The notes under the pieces are model-generated. The model saw nothing but the letters and a program-made list of their open reading frames with translations, made no database searches and was not told where the DNA came from. This document shows, piece after piece, positions 42,516-54,281 of a stretch of DNA of 64,000 nucleotides (the stretch's first letter is position 1; every line of letters begins with the position of its first letter). The translations under genes were made by a program, and so were the position numbers. This stretch comes from Chaenocephalus aceratus (taxonomy: Eukaryota; Chordata; Actinopteri; Perciformes; Channichthyidae), in the NCBI GenBank assembly GCA_023974075.1, contig CM043793.1, positions 3,172,001-3,236,000 on the forward strand. The letters are read 5' to 3'.

Positions 42516-45466
42516 ATGTTGGTGAAAGTAAAATATGTGAAAGTGGCTGAGACTGAAGAAGGCTATGAAAGCTACAGTACATTTCTTCAGAAAGGTATGG
42601 ATAACTTTAATACATATCACTGATTGTTTGAGTGTAAAAAATGAATCTTGTTCTAGTTAAACGTACCATGGTTGTCAGGTGGTACATTTGAATATTCTCT
42701 CTCAGTCATAGAAAAGTTAGGTTTACCACTACAGAGTGAGCTGCACTTGACTGATGAATCAGGGACAGAGGTGGATGCAGATGTCTTTGAGGAGCTTTTA
42801 CAAGCAGGGAACCTTCCAGTCAAAGTGTCCACAGGACAGTCTTCAGGTAGGATCATACTGAGTTTTTGCTGTTGGGAGATGACCCTCTAACATCGTTTGG
42901 AGGGCTGAAAGTATGTTTTTTTCTTCTTCTATGCAGTATGTCATTCTTTTATCTATCTTGCAGTTGTGCATCAAAATCTATCGCACACTTTGCTGGAGTC
43001 GGACGTTTCAGACACCTCATTCTCCATGACCAATGCTTCATCCTCTGCGGTGTCTGATTCATCAGATGCAACAATAGTTCTTGAGAGAGACAGTGGAGTG
43101 AAAAGAGTCCACGCTGATCGGGAATCAGCCAAAGAGGTACAGGGGCCTACACTTTTGCAATTTACTCAATTAGTTATTACTCATTAAACATGGATATATT
43201 GTGCAGATAAGCTATGATTTGTATGCAGAAATGCCCAAGAGAATGACTTCCCATATGATTCTTCTTTATCTTCTAGATCAGGGGTTCCCAAACTTTTCAG
43301 CCCGCGACTCCAGAGACTGTCAACGGGGTGCTAGTGAATTAATTTAAAGCGATTTGTAATCTGTCCTAGAAAAACGATGTGTTTTTTAGGATTTCAAGAA
43401 GCATATAGAAGCATATATGCACCCGATGAAGCATTTCATGAAGTCTGTTGATGATCAGAGGCTGTTGTTGGAGCTGCATACATGTTTTTTTATTTTTGTT
43501 TTGTAGGCAGACCATGCAGGCCAACTTGGGCCTGCGACCATAGTTTTACTGTATTTTGTTTTGAAAATCCATACATTATACAGATGGCTAGATTGATTTT
43601 TTTTTTTCTATTTTTTTTTTTTTATCGTCTTGTGACCCCCACTTTGGGAACCCCTGTTCTAGATGGCCAGAGATGTTCTCCAGTCTAAGCTAGGGGGAGA
43701 AAATATCTTGCAAGAGTATGCAACAACTAAAACATTGATGGATGGTACACGACGACAGATGGTAAACCTACTGGTGGCTGACATGATCCAAGTTCATGGG
43801 TAAGGACTGAATATTCCCTTTGGTGTTAATCATGTTTTCACAGATAGTGCTAAGTAATGTACATTTTGGAAACAGCTGCTCACATGTTAAATAAATCTAA
43901 AGATGTAAGGTATTTATACTTTTAAGATAAAATATTTTTTCTTTTTAAAAGGAGGATCCCGCCAACATATGTGCGAGAAAAGTGTGCTCTTGGCATCATC
44001 ACTATTTCCATGTCTAAAAGATCCATACTCAAAGAATGGATACGTAAGTCTATGAATGAATGACCTGTATTTGAATTTGTGAAAAGGAAGTGTGTTCATT
44101 CTTAACTTTTTGAACAACCTTCCTGTAATGCTGTCACTTCTGTGTTCTCAGTTTTGATTTATTTTTTGGATGCTACAGGAACACTACTATGATGCAGATG
44201 GTGGATCTGGCTACTTGGCATGGAGGATAAAGATGGTTCAGCGCAACACTGCAGTTCAGTCCCGGAGATGCTACCCCAGCACTACCTATCAAGATGGTCC
44301 AAAGAGCAAGAGGGATTTTCTCTTGACTTGTGAGCAACTGACTGGCGAGGAATGCAGAGAGGCAATATCCTTCATAAAGCATTCAGCTGACGAATCAGTT
44401 GTCAAAGAGAAGATGAAGGCAACATATCAGTGTCGGCAAGCAATGATTCGGGACCAGCGAGCCTCTTCAACAGTCCTGGATGTGTTTCCTCGTTGCCTTG
44501 ACATCCCTGGCTTGGTAAGAACAACATGTCATATTTAGTTTCTTATTTGTAAATGATGTGGATGGTCCGAGGAGTTGCCATGACTCATTGTGTTTCTCCT
44601 GTAGGTTGACCAAGATTTCACAATGATTTCTGGAGAAGAGATTTCTGGAAAAATGTTCGCGAGATGGCCCACTTTCTTCAAACCTAGGATCTTGGCAGAC
44701 TGCAAGAATCTACACTCTAATGTTAATGCTGATGACCTCTTGTCTGCACAACAAAACTCAAATGAGTCAGGCAAGTATTTTCTCTTGCATATTTTGTTTA
44801 CTGAAAATCTTGAGACCTTTCAATGTTATCGGTTGCATAACCTTGATTTAAGACTATTTTCAGCTTTAAACAACTGACTGTTATATTTGCATCTTTTTTG
44901 CCCCTAGGATGGGACAGTGACCTGTCAAGCATTCTACTCTTGGTTCATCTACTCCCCCCAACCTCAAAAGGCCATAAGAAGAGTGCTAAAATTGGCTCGC
45001 ATCAAGCTGTCAGCCATGTTGTGAGATATCTTAAGGTAGGCATTATTTTAGTTTTTTTATGCAGTTGTTATATCACCGACACTCCTTGAGTTGGGACAAT
45101 TTTGTTTTAAGTAGCTTAGTCTACCATTAAAACTTCTCTGTCTCTACGTTTTTGCAGATTGGAGCCAGTGTTGAGACCTTCCTTTCAAGTTTTGAACCAG
45201 GGCAGCCCTGTGTTGGTGAACAGAAGAACAACATTCAACGGTTCTACGTCATCGTTGACCACAAGGCCATCCCTTGCAAGGGGCAGACATCCATGGCAGC
45301 TTTCGATGAACTCTTCAAAGCTCACTTCATCTTCAGTGTCAACTACCATGAAAACAGCTTCTACACTTTCATCCAAACCACGGTATTTAACATCGATATT
45401 GGAAGTGCCAAGGAAAGTCCCAGCGTCAAAGAACTCAGAGCAAGGCTTCTGCACACTGATATCTGA
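42516..45466 (+). CDS. SAMD3-like teleost gene, 9 coding exons, one frameshift
   Basis: Member of the large, uncharacterised teleost family usually labelled 'sterile alpha motif domain-containing protein 3-like'. Exons: 42510-42594 (ATG 42516), 42679-42846, 42964-43136, 43663-43799, 43952-44043, 44179-44514, 44605-44770 (GC donor), 44908-45035, 45158-45466 (TGA). About 53 residues of the N terminus (exons 1-2) look like a CIDE-N/PB1-type ubiquitin fold (LHLTDESGTEVDADVFEELL). A low-complexity Ser-rich linker follows, then the family core (YVREKCALGI, EHYYDADGGSGYLAWRIKMV, RWPTFF). All junctions are in phase except one loss of two bases in a T run at about 44003-44008, after which the expected FPCLKDPYSKNGY resumes. 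Function unknown; location antisense in tnc intron 1. Confidence 0.75.
43279..43656. mobile_element. hAT-like MITE (378 bp) at a splice acceptor
   Basis: Ends CAGGGGTTCCCAAA and its inverse (TTTGGGAACCCCTG), flanked by a perfect 8-bp direct repeat TTCTAGAT (43271-43278 and 43657-43664). The duplicated target contains the acceptor TCTAG|AT of the SAMD3-like gene's exon 4. Confidence 0.93.
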
Positions 45467-47870
45467 AGTTATATACATCACTGACTGGACACCACAAAAG
45501 TTCTGCATTGCTTCGTCAGCATTTGAAATTTCACCATGGTTTGTATCCCGGAAAATCATTACGTTTGAAATGTGGCCAGCCGGGATGTTCTTCATCATTT
45601 TGTACTTATTCAGGGTTCAAAAAGCACCTCTTCAGTCTGCACAAGGACACTGGTTCAACTAGTACTATGGACAATGTGGACACTCAACGAGAAACTGATG
45701 AATCTTCAAGTTCTCAGGCACTTTGTACTGAAACGTCCGTAACCTCCCAGGTTACTTTTGATAAACAGCACGTGTTAAACATGTGTGGTTCTGTTGTAGC
45801 CCAGTTACAAGCATCTGGTGTTGCTGAGAGCACTGTCCAAGCAATGGTGGGGTCCATGGAAGAGCTTGTAAATGATATTCATAGACAAGCAAGAGATGCA
45901 GTTCAGAGGTCCAAGGCACTGATTTGGGTAAAAAGTTGGAAAATAGTTTTGATCTGCTAGAAAATCCTTTCACATCCTTTAATACAGGATCCAAACGACA
46001 AAGGTTCTTTGAAGAAAAGTGGGAGATTGTTGAGCCTGTTGAGTATGTTCTTGGGGTCAGATTTGATTTACGCAGAGATCGAACAACAGGAGTTTACAAT
46101 CAGATACCTGTAACAGATACATTTGTGTATGTACCCTTGTTGGGAACCCTTAAGTCTATATTTAAGAACAGGGAACTATGTGAATTATTCCTGCAGGCAA
46201 AACAACCAGAAGAAGGTACTTATAAAGACATAAGTGATGGTTCATAAACACGCTCTACAGGTTCAACTCTATTATGACGATTTTGAGACAGCAAATCCCT
46301 TAGGTTCAAAGAAGGGTATACACAAACTTGGTTGTATTTACTTCATATTGAGGAACCTACCCCCAAAATGTAATTCTGAGCTGATGAATATTCATGTCGT
46401 GGCACTTTTTCATGCACAAGATCTGAACAAATATGGATTTGATGCAATACTAAAGCCTCTCACTGATGATCTTAAAATACTGGAAAAGCAAGGGATAGAG
46501 GTGCCTTTCTCTGACTCACCATTGCTAGGATCTGTTATTCAAGTAACAGGTGATCATCTGGGTTTACACGGGCTGTTTGGTTTTGTTGAGTGTTTCAGCG
46601 CAACATATTGTTGTAGATTTTGTTTAACTACTAAAGAATGTTTACAGTCCGTCTTCACTGAAGATGACCCTGGTATGGTTTTTCGTACTAAAGAAATCCA
46701 TGCAGAACATTGTGCAGCTCTACAGGAAAATCCTGTTTTAGGGTCAACATTTGCTGTCAAGAAGACATGCTTGCTCAATACACTAACATTTTTCCATACC
46801 TCTGATAACTACACGGTGGACATCATGCACGATTTGCTTGAAGGTGTAATGCAGTACGAACTGAAACTTGTATTTCAGTACCTTGTCAATAAGAAGTGTC
46901 TATCTCTGGAAACACTGTCAATGAGGATCCAAAGTTTCAACTATAGATATACTGAGAGACGGAACAGGCCAAGTGGTTTACAAATGGATGAGAGCAGAAA
47001 TCTTGGATTGAATGCAATTCAGTGTCTCTTGAGAAATGCTCCCCTTATTCTTGGTGATGTTGTTGAAAGAAACAACAAATGTTGGAATCTGCTCCTCCTC
47101 TTGATTCAGATTGTGAATATTGTTTTTCACCAATTATTACAAATGGTATGACATTAGTTGAAGCATTTAATCATTGATCACCACAAGCTGTTCAAATCTT
47201 TGTTTCCTGACAGAAGTCTTATTCCAAAGCATCATTTTATGATACATTACCCAAGGTGTATTAGAAAAATAGCTCCACTCCTCCATGTATGGTGCATGAG
47301 ATTTGAGGCCAAACATAATTTTTTTTAAAGATCAGTGAAGAATTTCAAAAACATTACAAAAAGCTTAGTAAAACAACACCAAAGACAGTTGGCTTATCAC
47401 TGGGAGAATTTTAATTTTCAGAGATTCGAGTTTGGTCCAGTCAGGAAGGAAATGATTGACAGCTTGGAGGGTGGTGAGGCTTTAAGTGCTGCATTTAAGG
47501 TGAATGCATACTGCGACGTGTCAACTACTAACTGGGTAAAGAACTATGGAACTGATTATCAAATTGGAATGTTTGTTTTGATAAGAACTGATAAAGAAAC
47601 TCCTGTTTTTGGAAAAATCAATAATATCATTCGAAATGAAGATCAAGCTTTCATTTTGATTTGCTAAGTGGACACACTGTATTTTTGATGAACACTATAG
47701 TTCATACTGTATCGAGGAGACAATTGATTCATTTTCTGTTATTTCTATTGATGATTTGCGTTAGACCCTATGACAAACAGTTTTCTAATGAGATGGATGG
47801 AAAAACATACATGGTGCCACATTGTCATATCGTGTGCCCTGTGCTGTTAAGGACTGAATGGACGTACTGT
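45460..47870 (+). pseudogene. decayed C2H2 finger plus 'IMHDLLEGV' transposase-like gene
   Basis: Starts within a few bases of the preceding gene's stop, in another frame without an ATG. 45508-45927 encodes a C2H2-type region (QHLKFHHGLYPGKSLRLKCG, QPGCSSSFCTYSGFKKHLFS). After a frame change at about 45925 the frame gives LENPFTSFNTGSKRQRFFEE and VEYVLGVRFDLRRDRTTGVY. A change near 46240 leads to ALQVQLYYDDFETANPLGSK, then CCRFCLTTKE and DNYTVDIMHDLLEGVMQYEL (46810-46865). Further breaks near 47150, a TAA at about 47327 after FEAKHNFF, and more beyond 47670. The family resembles Tnp2/CACTA-type transposases of animals ('D-MHD-LEG'); the class is inferred. Non-functional as written. Confidence 0.78.
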
Positions 47871-48029
47871 TAATGTAAGCCAATGCTTTATGTGTTGTTT
47901 TTACACAAATACAGTTAGATGTTAACTGCAAACTTTGAAAATTGGCTTGTGTCTTCCTTTTATATCGTTTTTTTTTTATAATGTTGCATTGTGTGCAGGT
48001 GAGATTATAAATTGACACCCTACAGTGCT

Positions 48030-48308
48030 TTTAAAATATGAATCAACTCTAAAGAGTTAAATATTGAGTTACATTTAATATCCTTAATAGTGTTAATATG
48101 ACTTTAACTCTATTTAGTGTTAAAAATGTTTACACTTGTGGTGTTAACTTTTGACTATGCAATAGTGTTGCGTAAATGTAACACTGACCAGTGTTGACCA
48201 GAGTTACATTTTAACTATAGAGAGAGTTGCTGGATCTCTGTCCTAGTGTAAACTTGTTAACACTTTCAAAAGTGTAGTTTTAACTCAAAACAAATACAAC
48301 ACTTTAAA
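48030..48308. repeat. right-end subterminal repeats
   Basis: Dense copies of AGTGTTAA, GTTAACTC and TAGAGTTA motifs in both directions (e.g. AACTCTAAAGAGTTAA, AACTCTATTTAGTGTTAA). Subterminal repeats of this kind are usual in CACTA and several other DNA transposons. Confidence 0.7.
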
Positions 48309-48642
48309 AGTGAAGCTGATCTAAGGGGCAGGACATTTCCGAGTCCCGACACAGCAGTTGAACCACCAAACCGCCAAACCACCAAAGAGCCAGTTTGTTT
48401 TCCACCAATCAGAGCCTGAGAAGAGCTACACCCTGACGTTACTGTTTGATTTGCTGCTACAACAAAGCAGTGGTGGCACCAGATATTTTCTTTTGGGGGT
48501 TTCATAGAGGGTGCTCAAACATTTAGGGTTTCCCATTAATATCCCGGGCGCTACAGTTGAATGTTCTACTGCAACACTCCCCACACGCACACACAGTGTA
48601 CCCGCGACTGTTACAATGAAGGCTCGATAATCAGCTCACGGC

Positions 48643-49110
48643 ATATAGGTGTAAGCAGGGGTAAAGTGCTATTTTTACAAGTGGGGGGTGGAACTAACAT
48701 CCTCTAGGGGGGTCCGGGGCATGCTTGTCCGGGAAGAATTTTTTTTTAATATTGAAATTAAATGCATGAATCTGCTGCACTTTGAGAGCAACATTAAGAG
48801 ATCTATGGATACATCTCTCAACACCAGATGAACCACAACTGTAAACAGATTTTCAATTTCTTTATGGATATTTTACAAATCACTACCCTTTTTTTACTGT
48901 CATATAGTATTTCATACCTGCTTTTCATTTATGCTGATATTTTTGTATACCTATAATGATCATATAAACGTGTGCCTCATAAATACTTATTTACATTAAT
49001 CGTGACCAAACCGTTTTGAGACCCACTGAGATAACTAGACTAAAGTTAACTATCTAAACACTGAGAGTCCTTTACTTCACCTGAGCTGGGGTTATCTGAG
49101 ACAGAGAGTT
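48643..49110 (+). repeat. dispersed repeat, second direct copy
   Basis: Matches 31398-31800 over its length (GCATATAGGTGTAAGCAGGG, CTCTAGGGGGGTCCGGGGCA, TTTACTGTCATATAGTATTT, GACCCACTGAGATAACTAGA), so both are copies of one interspersed family, about 17 kb apart. Confidence 0.85.
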
Positions 49111-49550
49111 CTCCCTCCACCTTGTGGTTGAAAAAGCTCCTTATATAAGTTAAGCTCCTTTAGCGTAGCTAGCACCAGATGCTAACCACAACGATCTCCA
49201 GTACCGGTGCACGCTCTCTCGCTCGCGCACGCACGCACACAAAATGGCTCGTGCCACACACACACAGAGCAGAGCAGAGCTTGAATGAAACACAGAGACC
49301 CAGAAGTAGGCTACTTGTACTGTAGCATATTATTTTCGAATAAATCCTTTATCAAATTATGAATTTGGCAAAAGACACATACATTTCTTGGGGGTGCTTA
49401 GGGGGCGCTATGGCTATCCTGGGGGGTGCTTCAGCACCGTAAATAAAGGATTATATAATGGTTGAGCAGATTGTTGGTGCCTGAGTATCAGTTTTCAGGG
49501 CCATGAAAACTGGTTTGCAGTAGGGCACCTGATCCAAACAGGCCCTGGTT

Positions 49551-49552
<2 letters not shown>

Positions 49553-49638
<86 letters not shown>
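49553..49638. repeat. (CA)n microsatellite
   Basis: About 43 CA units, nearly perfect. Confidence 0.95.
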
Positions 49639-49639
<1 letters not shown>

Positions 49640-50221
49640 GGGGCCATAGCTGTACTGAAATATCAGAGTTTCCCACTGAAAAGCAATGATTCTGCTTCTG
49701 TTGCCCCTAACAAAAGACCACTTCCAATCCTGATGCTGCTTCTGACCCATTTGAGCCTTTCTGCTCTCAGAGGAGGAGACACAGACTTAGCAGATGACAT
49801 TGGAGCATTCTTCTCACAATTCTTCAAGGACCAAGAGCAGCAGGTCATGCGGGGCCGCCCACATGACCTGGATGATTAGAAGCTTTCTGTTTTTGACCAC
49901 GTTGAGAAAGGTTGCCACAAACAGCCCGGCAACACCTGCACGGGGGGGGGGGGGCGCCTCCTCTTTTCTCTGCGGCCCGGGCTGACAGATTGATTGCGGT
50001 GTATGGTTAGACCATCAGTGGGCTTCCTGTGAGCACAGACTCCCCCGCTACCTGCAAACAGTCAGCTCAGCATTCCTGAGGGCCGCTTTCTTTTTATTTC
50101 TGTAACGTGATTCTTTTTGCTTGAACCAAAACGCTTCGGAGACTTGACTCTTTTAACAGGTCTGCTAGATAAATACGCTGAGGTTTCGGCATTGACTTAA
50201 ACCTGCTCATTCTGTTGCTGT
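49639..50221. other. no gene seen
   Basis: Unique sequence with a G run of about 12 at 49941. No exon supported. Confidence 0.7.
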
Positions 50222-50590
50222 TTAATATAAGCGTTACATCAAATACACACACGGAAAAAACTGCGACGGTGACTTGATCGAGAACTTACTTTCAACCAAC
50301 CTGTGTATTTAATTTTAAACTATTACACTGAAAAAACTGAAATGTTTAATCAAATGTCTTATGTCAACACATTTAACACAACTGTATTAGGTTAGTTAAA
50401 AGCAATAATAAAAAGTGTAACCCTATATTTTGTATTTTAACTTAATAGTATTGCTTTCAACTAACCTAATACAGTTGTGTAAAATGTGTTGAAATAATAC
50501 ATTTAATTCAAGACAAACCATCTGTTTTTGTGTGTAGAAGCGTTAAATGAAATACACAGGTTGGTTGAAAGTATGTTCTCGGTTCACGCC
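50222..50590. mobile_element. CACTG MITE copy E inside a larger inverted repeat
   Basis: Core 50326-50531 starts CACTGAAAAAACTGAAATG with the usual palindromic middle. Outside it, GAACTTACTTTCAACCAACC (50282-50301) and GCGTTACATCAAATACAC (50231) are repeated in inverse at 50540-50582 (GCGTTAAATGAAATACACAG, GGTTGGTTGAAAGTATGTTC), so the palindrome extends beyond the standard MITE. Confidence 0.78.
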
Positions 50591-53500
50591 AGTCTAGGTC
50601 TGATACGCCTAATATTTAGTGATATGATGCATTTTATTTATCTAACTATCCTGTTTCTAGGTATTTATATGCTGAAGATGTATGTCTTGTAGAACCAAAA
50701 TGGCGAAGACATTAATGAGCATAGATTCCATGCGGGGTAAATGTGAGTTTATATAATATATTTCTTAGCCTAATGCCAGAGATGCTGACACCAATCATTT
50801 CCTACCTCAAACAAAGCCAATGTGTGCGTTGGCAGCTTGAAAGGTTAATAGCAGCCTTTAGGAGCCAGCATGAAAATGTCTGAATAAGCATATGTTGCAT
50901 ATTCCAACCCTGTGGTGAGAAATGTATGAATGGGTTTTATTTTCTCTGCTACACCTGACTTAGTCGTACTGATGTGGTAGAACACAGGACGTCTCAGCAT
51001 CGCCATGTGTGCAGGAACATGGCGGCTGATGGTGCACAGGTTATATTCCAGGAAGAGATGCTGCCGGCCTGTCGTGTGATAAGCCGACAGATGAGCTCAG
51101 CTCGCAGGGATCCCACGGCTTCACCCCCCCGCCCGTCTGATTAGACAGGCAGGGATGAGCGCCTCCATGATGGGTAGACTGTGAAAGTGCTAATGTGGCT
51201 CTCTGATGGGAGTGCTGAGGATCGGGACCCTCAGGGGACCCCGCACCCCCACCGCCATCCGTCTCACTCTAACACACTGTCACACATCCCCATCCACTCC
51301 AATGCAGTCACACCGCCGTGCCCAAGCATCACAAACTAGGGATTAAATCAACAAATAGCCAGAAAATTGCTTTGAGTTGCTGCTAAGGTTTTAGTTCTGG
51401 GCGGATGGTTGGCTTTCTCACTTTGAAGGCTGGCTGCTCTCCACATGGACCTCTGAGCGGAGAACCCAGAGACACCAAAGAGAGCTTTGTTTGGGAATCT
51501 GTGGCTCTGGCAAAACGCGCCTTTATTCAGAAATAGATGAAGAGAATACATCTGATGTGACCTTTTCTTCTCTTACCTGCCATCCAGCACTGTTTAATAT
51601 GAAGCAGCAAGAGAGAATGTGAGAAACACAGAGCTGATCCCCCTGTCTGGACTTCCTTCAAGAGCCCCCTGTGGCCCTGGCACTGTGCTGATGCAGCTGG
51701 TTACTGGCACTGTAGACATGGACTTGATACAATCTGACTGCTGCTGCTTTGTTGTCCCCTCACTTGGTTTGCTCTATAGATAGTTTCTGAAACGGCAACA
51801 AAGCTGGTTGCCCGTCTTGTGGCCGAATGTGAGGGAGAATACTTCCAGGGAGACCTTCTGGCACACACACACATTTGGAGCAACTGAACCTGTTGTGAAG
51901 GAGGGAAACTCTTGAAGTGTTATACCTCACACAGTGCCGCGCTGGAAATGCTTGAAAGATCCATTTGGCATCCATTTCAAAAGCGATTAGGTCCCTGGCT
52001 GTCGGGAATGTTACATTTATTTGATGGTAGTTTGTTTAGTATTTAAAGTGACGGCTAATCTTAGACAGTGACCCAACCCGAAACGTACCCATTGAAAAAC
52101 TATGAAAAACTTCCGCACAACTACATTGAGTCAATCTAAATTAAAACCATTACACGCCAACATAAAATACAAAGAAACCACACAATTTGTCAGTTTGATG
52201 TAAGAGCATTTTCTGATATGGAAACCATGTTGATACCACTTCATTCCATTTTAAGTAAGAGAAATGTTAAATAATACAAAATCCCTATGCAAGGCTCAGC
52301 GCATTGTCATAAACATCTTTCCTACTCTTGGGCTCTTTTTCTTTTTAACACACGGGACTTCTTTCTGCAGATTGATAACCTTGATCCTCCTTAGCAGTGG
52401 TCTATTAGCGAGAATCAACCACCTCAGAAATGACCAAATGACTAATCAGAATTGAGTATTCAGCTAAGCCGTGTAATAACAGTTCTTAGTTTTCAGATTT
52501 GCCTCTGCTAGGGTTGACATGTCAAGTTTAAGTATTTAACTAAAGTTAGGGAGAATAAAAAGTGAATATCCAACACTTTGCATGCACGACCACCACGACC
52601 CCTCCCTCAGAGATTCTGCGGCTTCATAACAATGTCACAGCACTTCATTATTTGCAAAAGCACACGGTGGAAATTCTGCGGATACACGTGATTGTCTCTC
52701 TGGGCCAACATGTCTCAACTCAACGTGCAACAAAAAGAGCCTGTCAGGACACACTATCCAAACAAATCTATTCACATACTGTCTCATGAGGAGGTCAAAG
52801 GTCAGCTACACTTCATCACGGTCAGTGTGAGGACAGCCCTTCATAAACGTTCACGACATGTACACTACATGTGCAACATGCTTAACCTTTAAGCCAGGAG
52901 AAGTGTGGAGACAGTTACATCCACAGATGTGCTCTGGACATAGGTCTCCTCATACACGCCTGTTTTTCACATTCATGTAATGTCAAACACATTGCACCTC
53001 CAACAGCTTCCAAGCACAAGTGTTTTCCAGCATGTCCCTTTTTTATCCTCTATGTTGTGCAAGTGGGTGATTAGGGGAGACTGGTGCACTTTATGCAATA
53101 CTCTTAGTTACTCTTCAGTCTATTCGCTGGGTCCAGTCTATTCTGAATCTCAACCAAATACATTTGTATACATTAAACTTAAATATGTGTGCTTATTACC
53201 TATTAAATCTAAAGATAAATATTTATGACATGTTGTTGATTAAATATATTTGGAAAAGACAGATTGACCGCCACCCGGAGACACACATCAGAGACGCTTG
53301 CATGTTTAAAAAACATACATTTTACTAATTACATTTAACTTTTCTTCTTAAGGAGCATAGTATTCTTAAAAGGTGTCTTGTTTTACAATAATTGTATGCT
53401 TATATTTATTCTGACAACAATAACATTGTATTATTTATTGTACAAAACTGTAGCTGTTTTAAAATTGTTTTTTGTCACTCCAGTAAATCCGGACCTGCTC

Positions 53501-54281
53501 GAGGAAAATCAGTCACATCTACCAAGAAACACTAGAGTTATACACACCGATGGAAAGAGGAGATTCTGAACGTGCCAATGATATCCTTGTTGTGTTTGTT
53601 CTCCAAATATTCAGCAACATAATGTGTATTAAGACAAGATTTTGAGAAAATTGCCTTCAAAGTTTGCATACAATATTAAGTTAAATAAATATTAGTTATT
53701 TTAAGAGGGAGATTCATATTACGGGGGCACAGTACCCCTTGTCCCCCTCTTAGGACCACCACTGGATTAGCTATGATTGTAAAAATGGGGTTTGTCTGTG
53801 ACAAAGCTTGTTAGCAGGCTGTCCTTCTCATAATGAGCAATACAGATCCATCCATCGTCATGATTAGGCTAACTCATTTTTAAGCTAGTAGTATTGAGGA
53901 CAAGGATGTTTGGTTTCCTGGGATGAGGGAGAGTCCGAACGATGTGTGTGCTTGGGTGTGAGTGTAATTTCCACAGAAACATTCACAACACACAGCGCCT
54001 CTTGTAATGCCTCTGCCATGGAGTTGCTCTGTTAGCTTCAAAGATGTATTGATCGTCTGAATATGACAGTACAAGTTTGATATTCTGAAAGCCAAGACTT
54101 TTGTTTACAGTAGAAGCAACCAGAAACACAAAAAGGACCAAAAGACGATTATTTGACACAAATCCACATTTATCTTTGAACGCACCGTTGAGACATCCAA
54201 TGGATTTCCATAGAGCGGGTTACATATGAACTGCAACCTTGGGTTTCTTGGTACTATCATCCCAAAATGACAGAGATAATA
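50591..54281. other. no gene seen (probable tnc intron 1/upstream DNA)
   Basis: About 3.7 kb of unique sequence. Open frames are short, random and without splice support. Confidence 0.65.

Larger units (their letters stand above)
39506..48308 (+). mobile_element. candidate 8.8-kb CACTA/EnSpm-like composite in tnc intron 1
   Basis: Outer left sequence AAAGTGTTATATTTTGGAGTT and inner AACTCTAGAGTGTTGATTTA (39650 region) are matched in inverted order on the right by AAAGTGTTGTATTT...GAGTT (complement of 48280-48306) and AACTCTTTAGAGTTGATTCA (complement of 48040-48060). Between them are two co-oriented transposon-associated genes and later insertions. Termini are diverged and no target duplication was found, so the unit is a hypothesis. 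It begins about 90 bp upstream of the tnc exon boundary at 39413. Confidence 0.45.
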
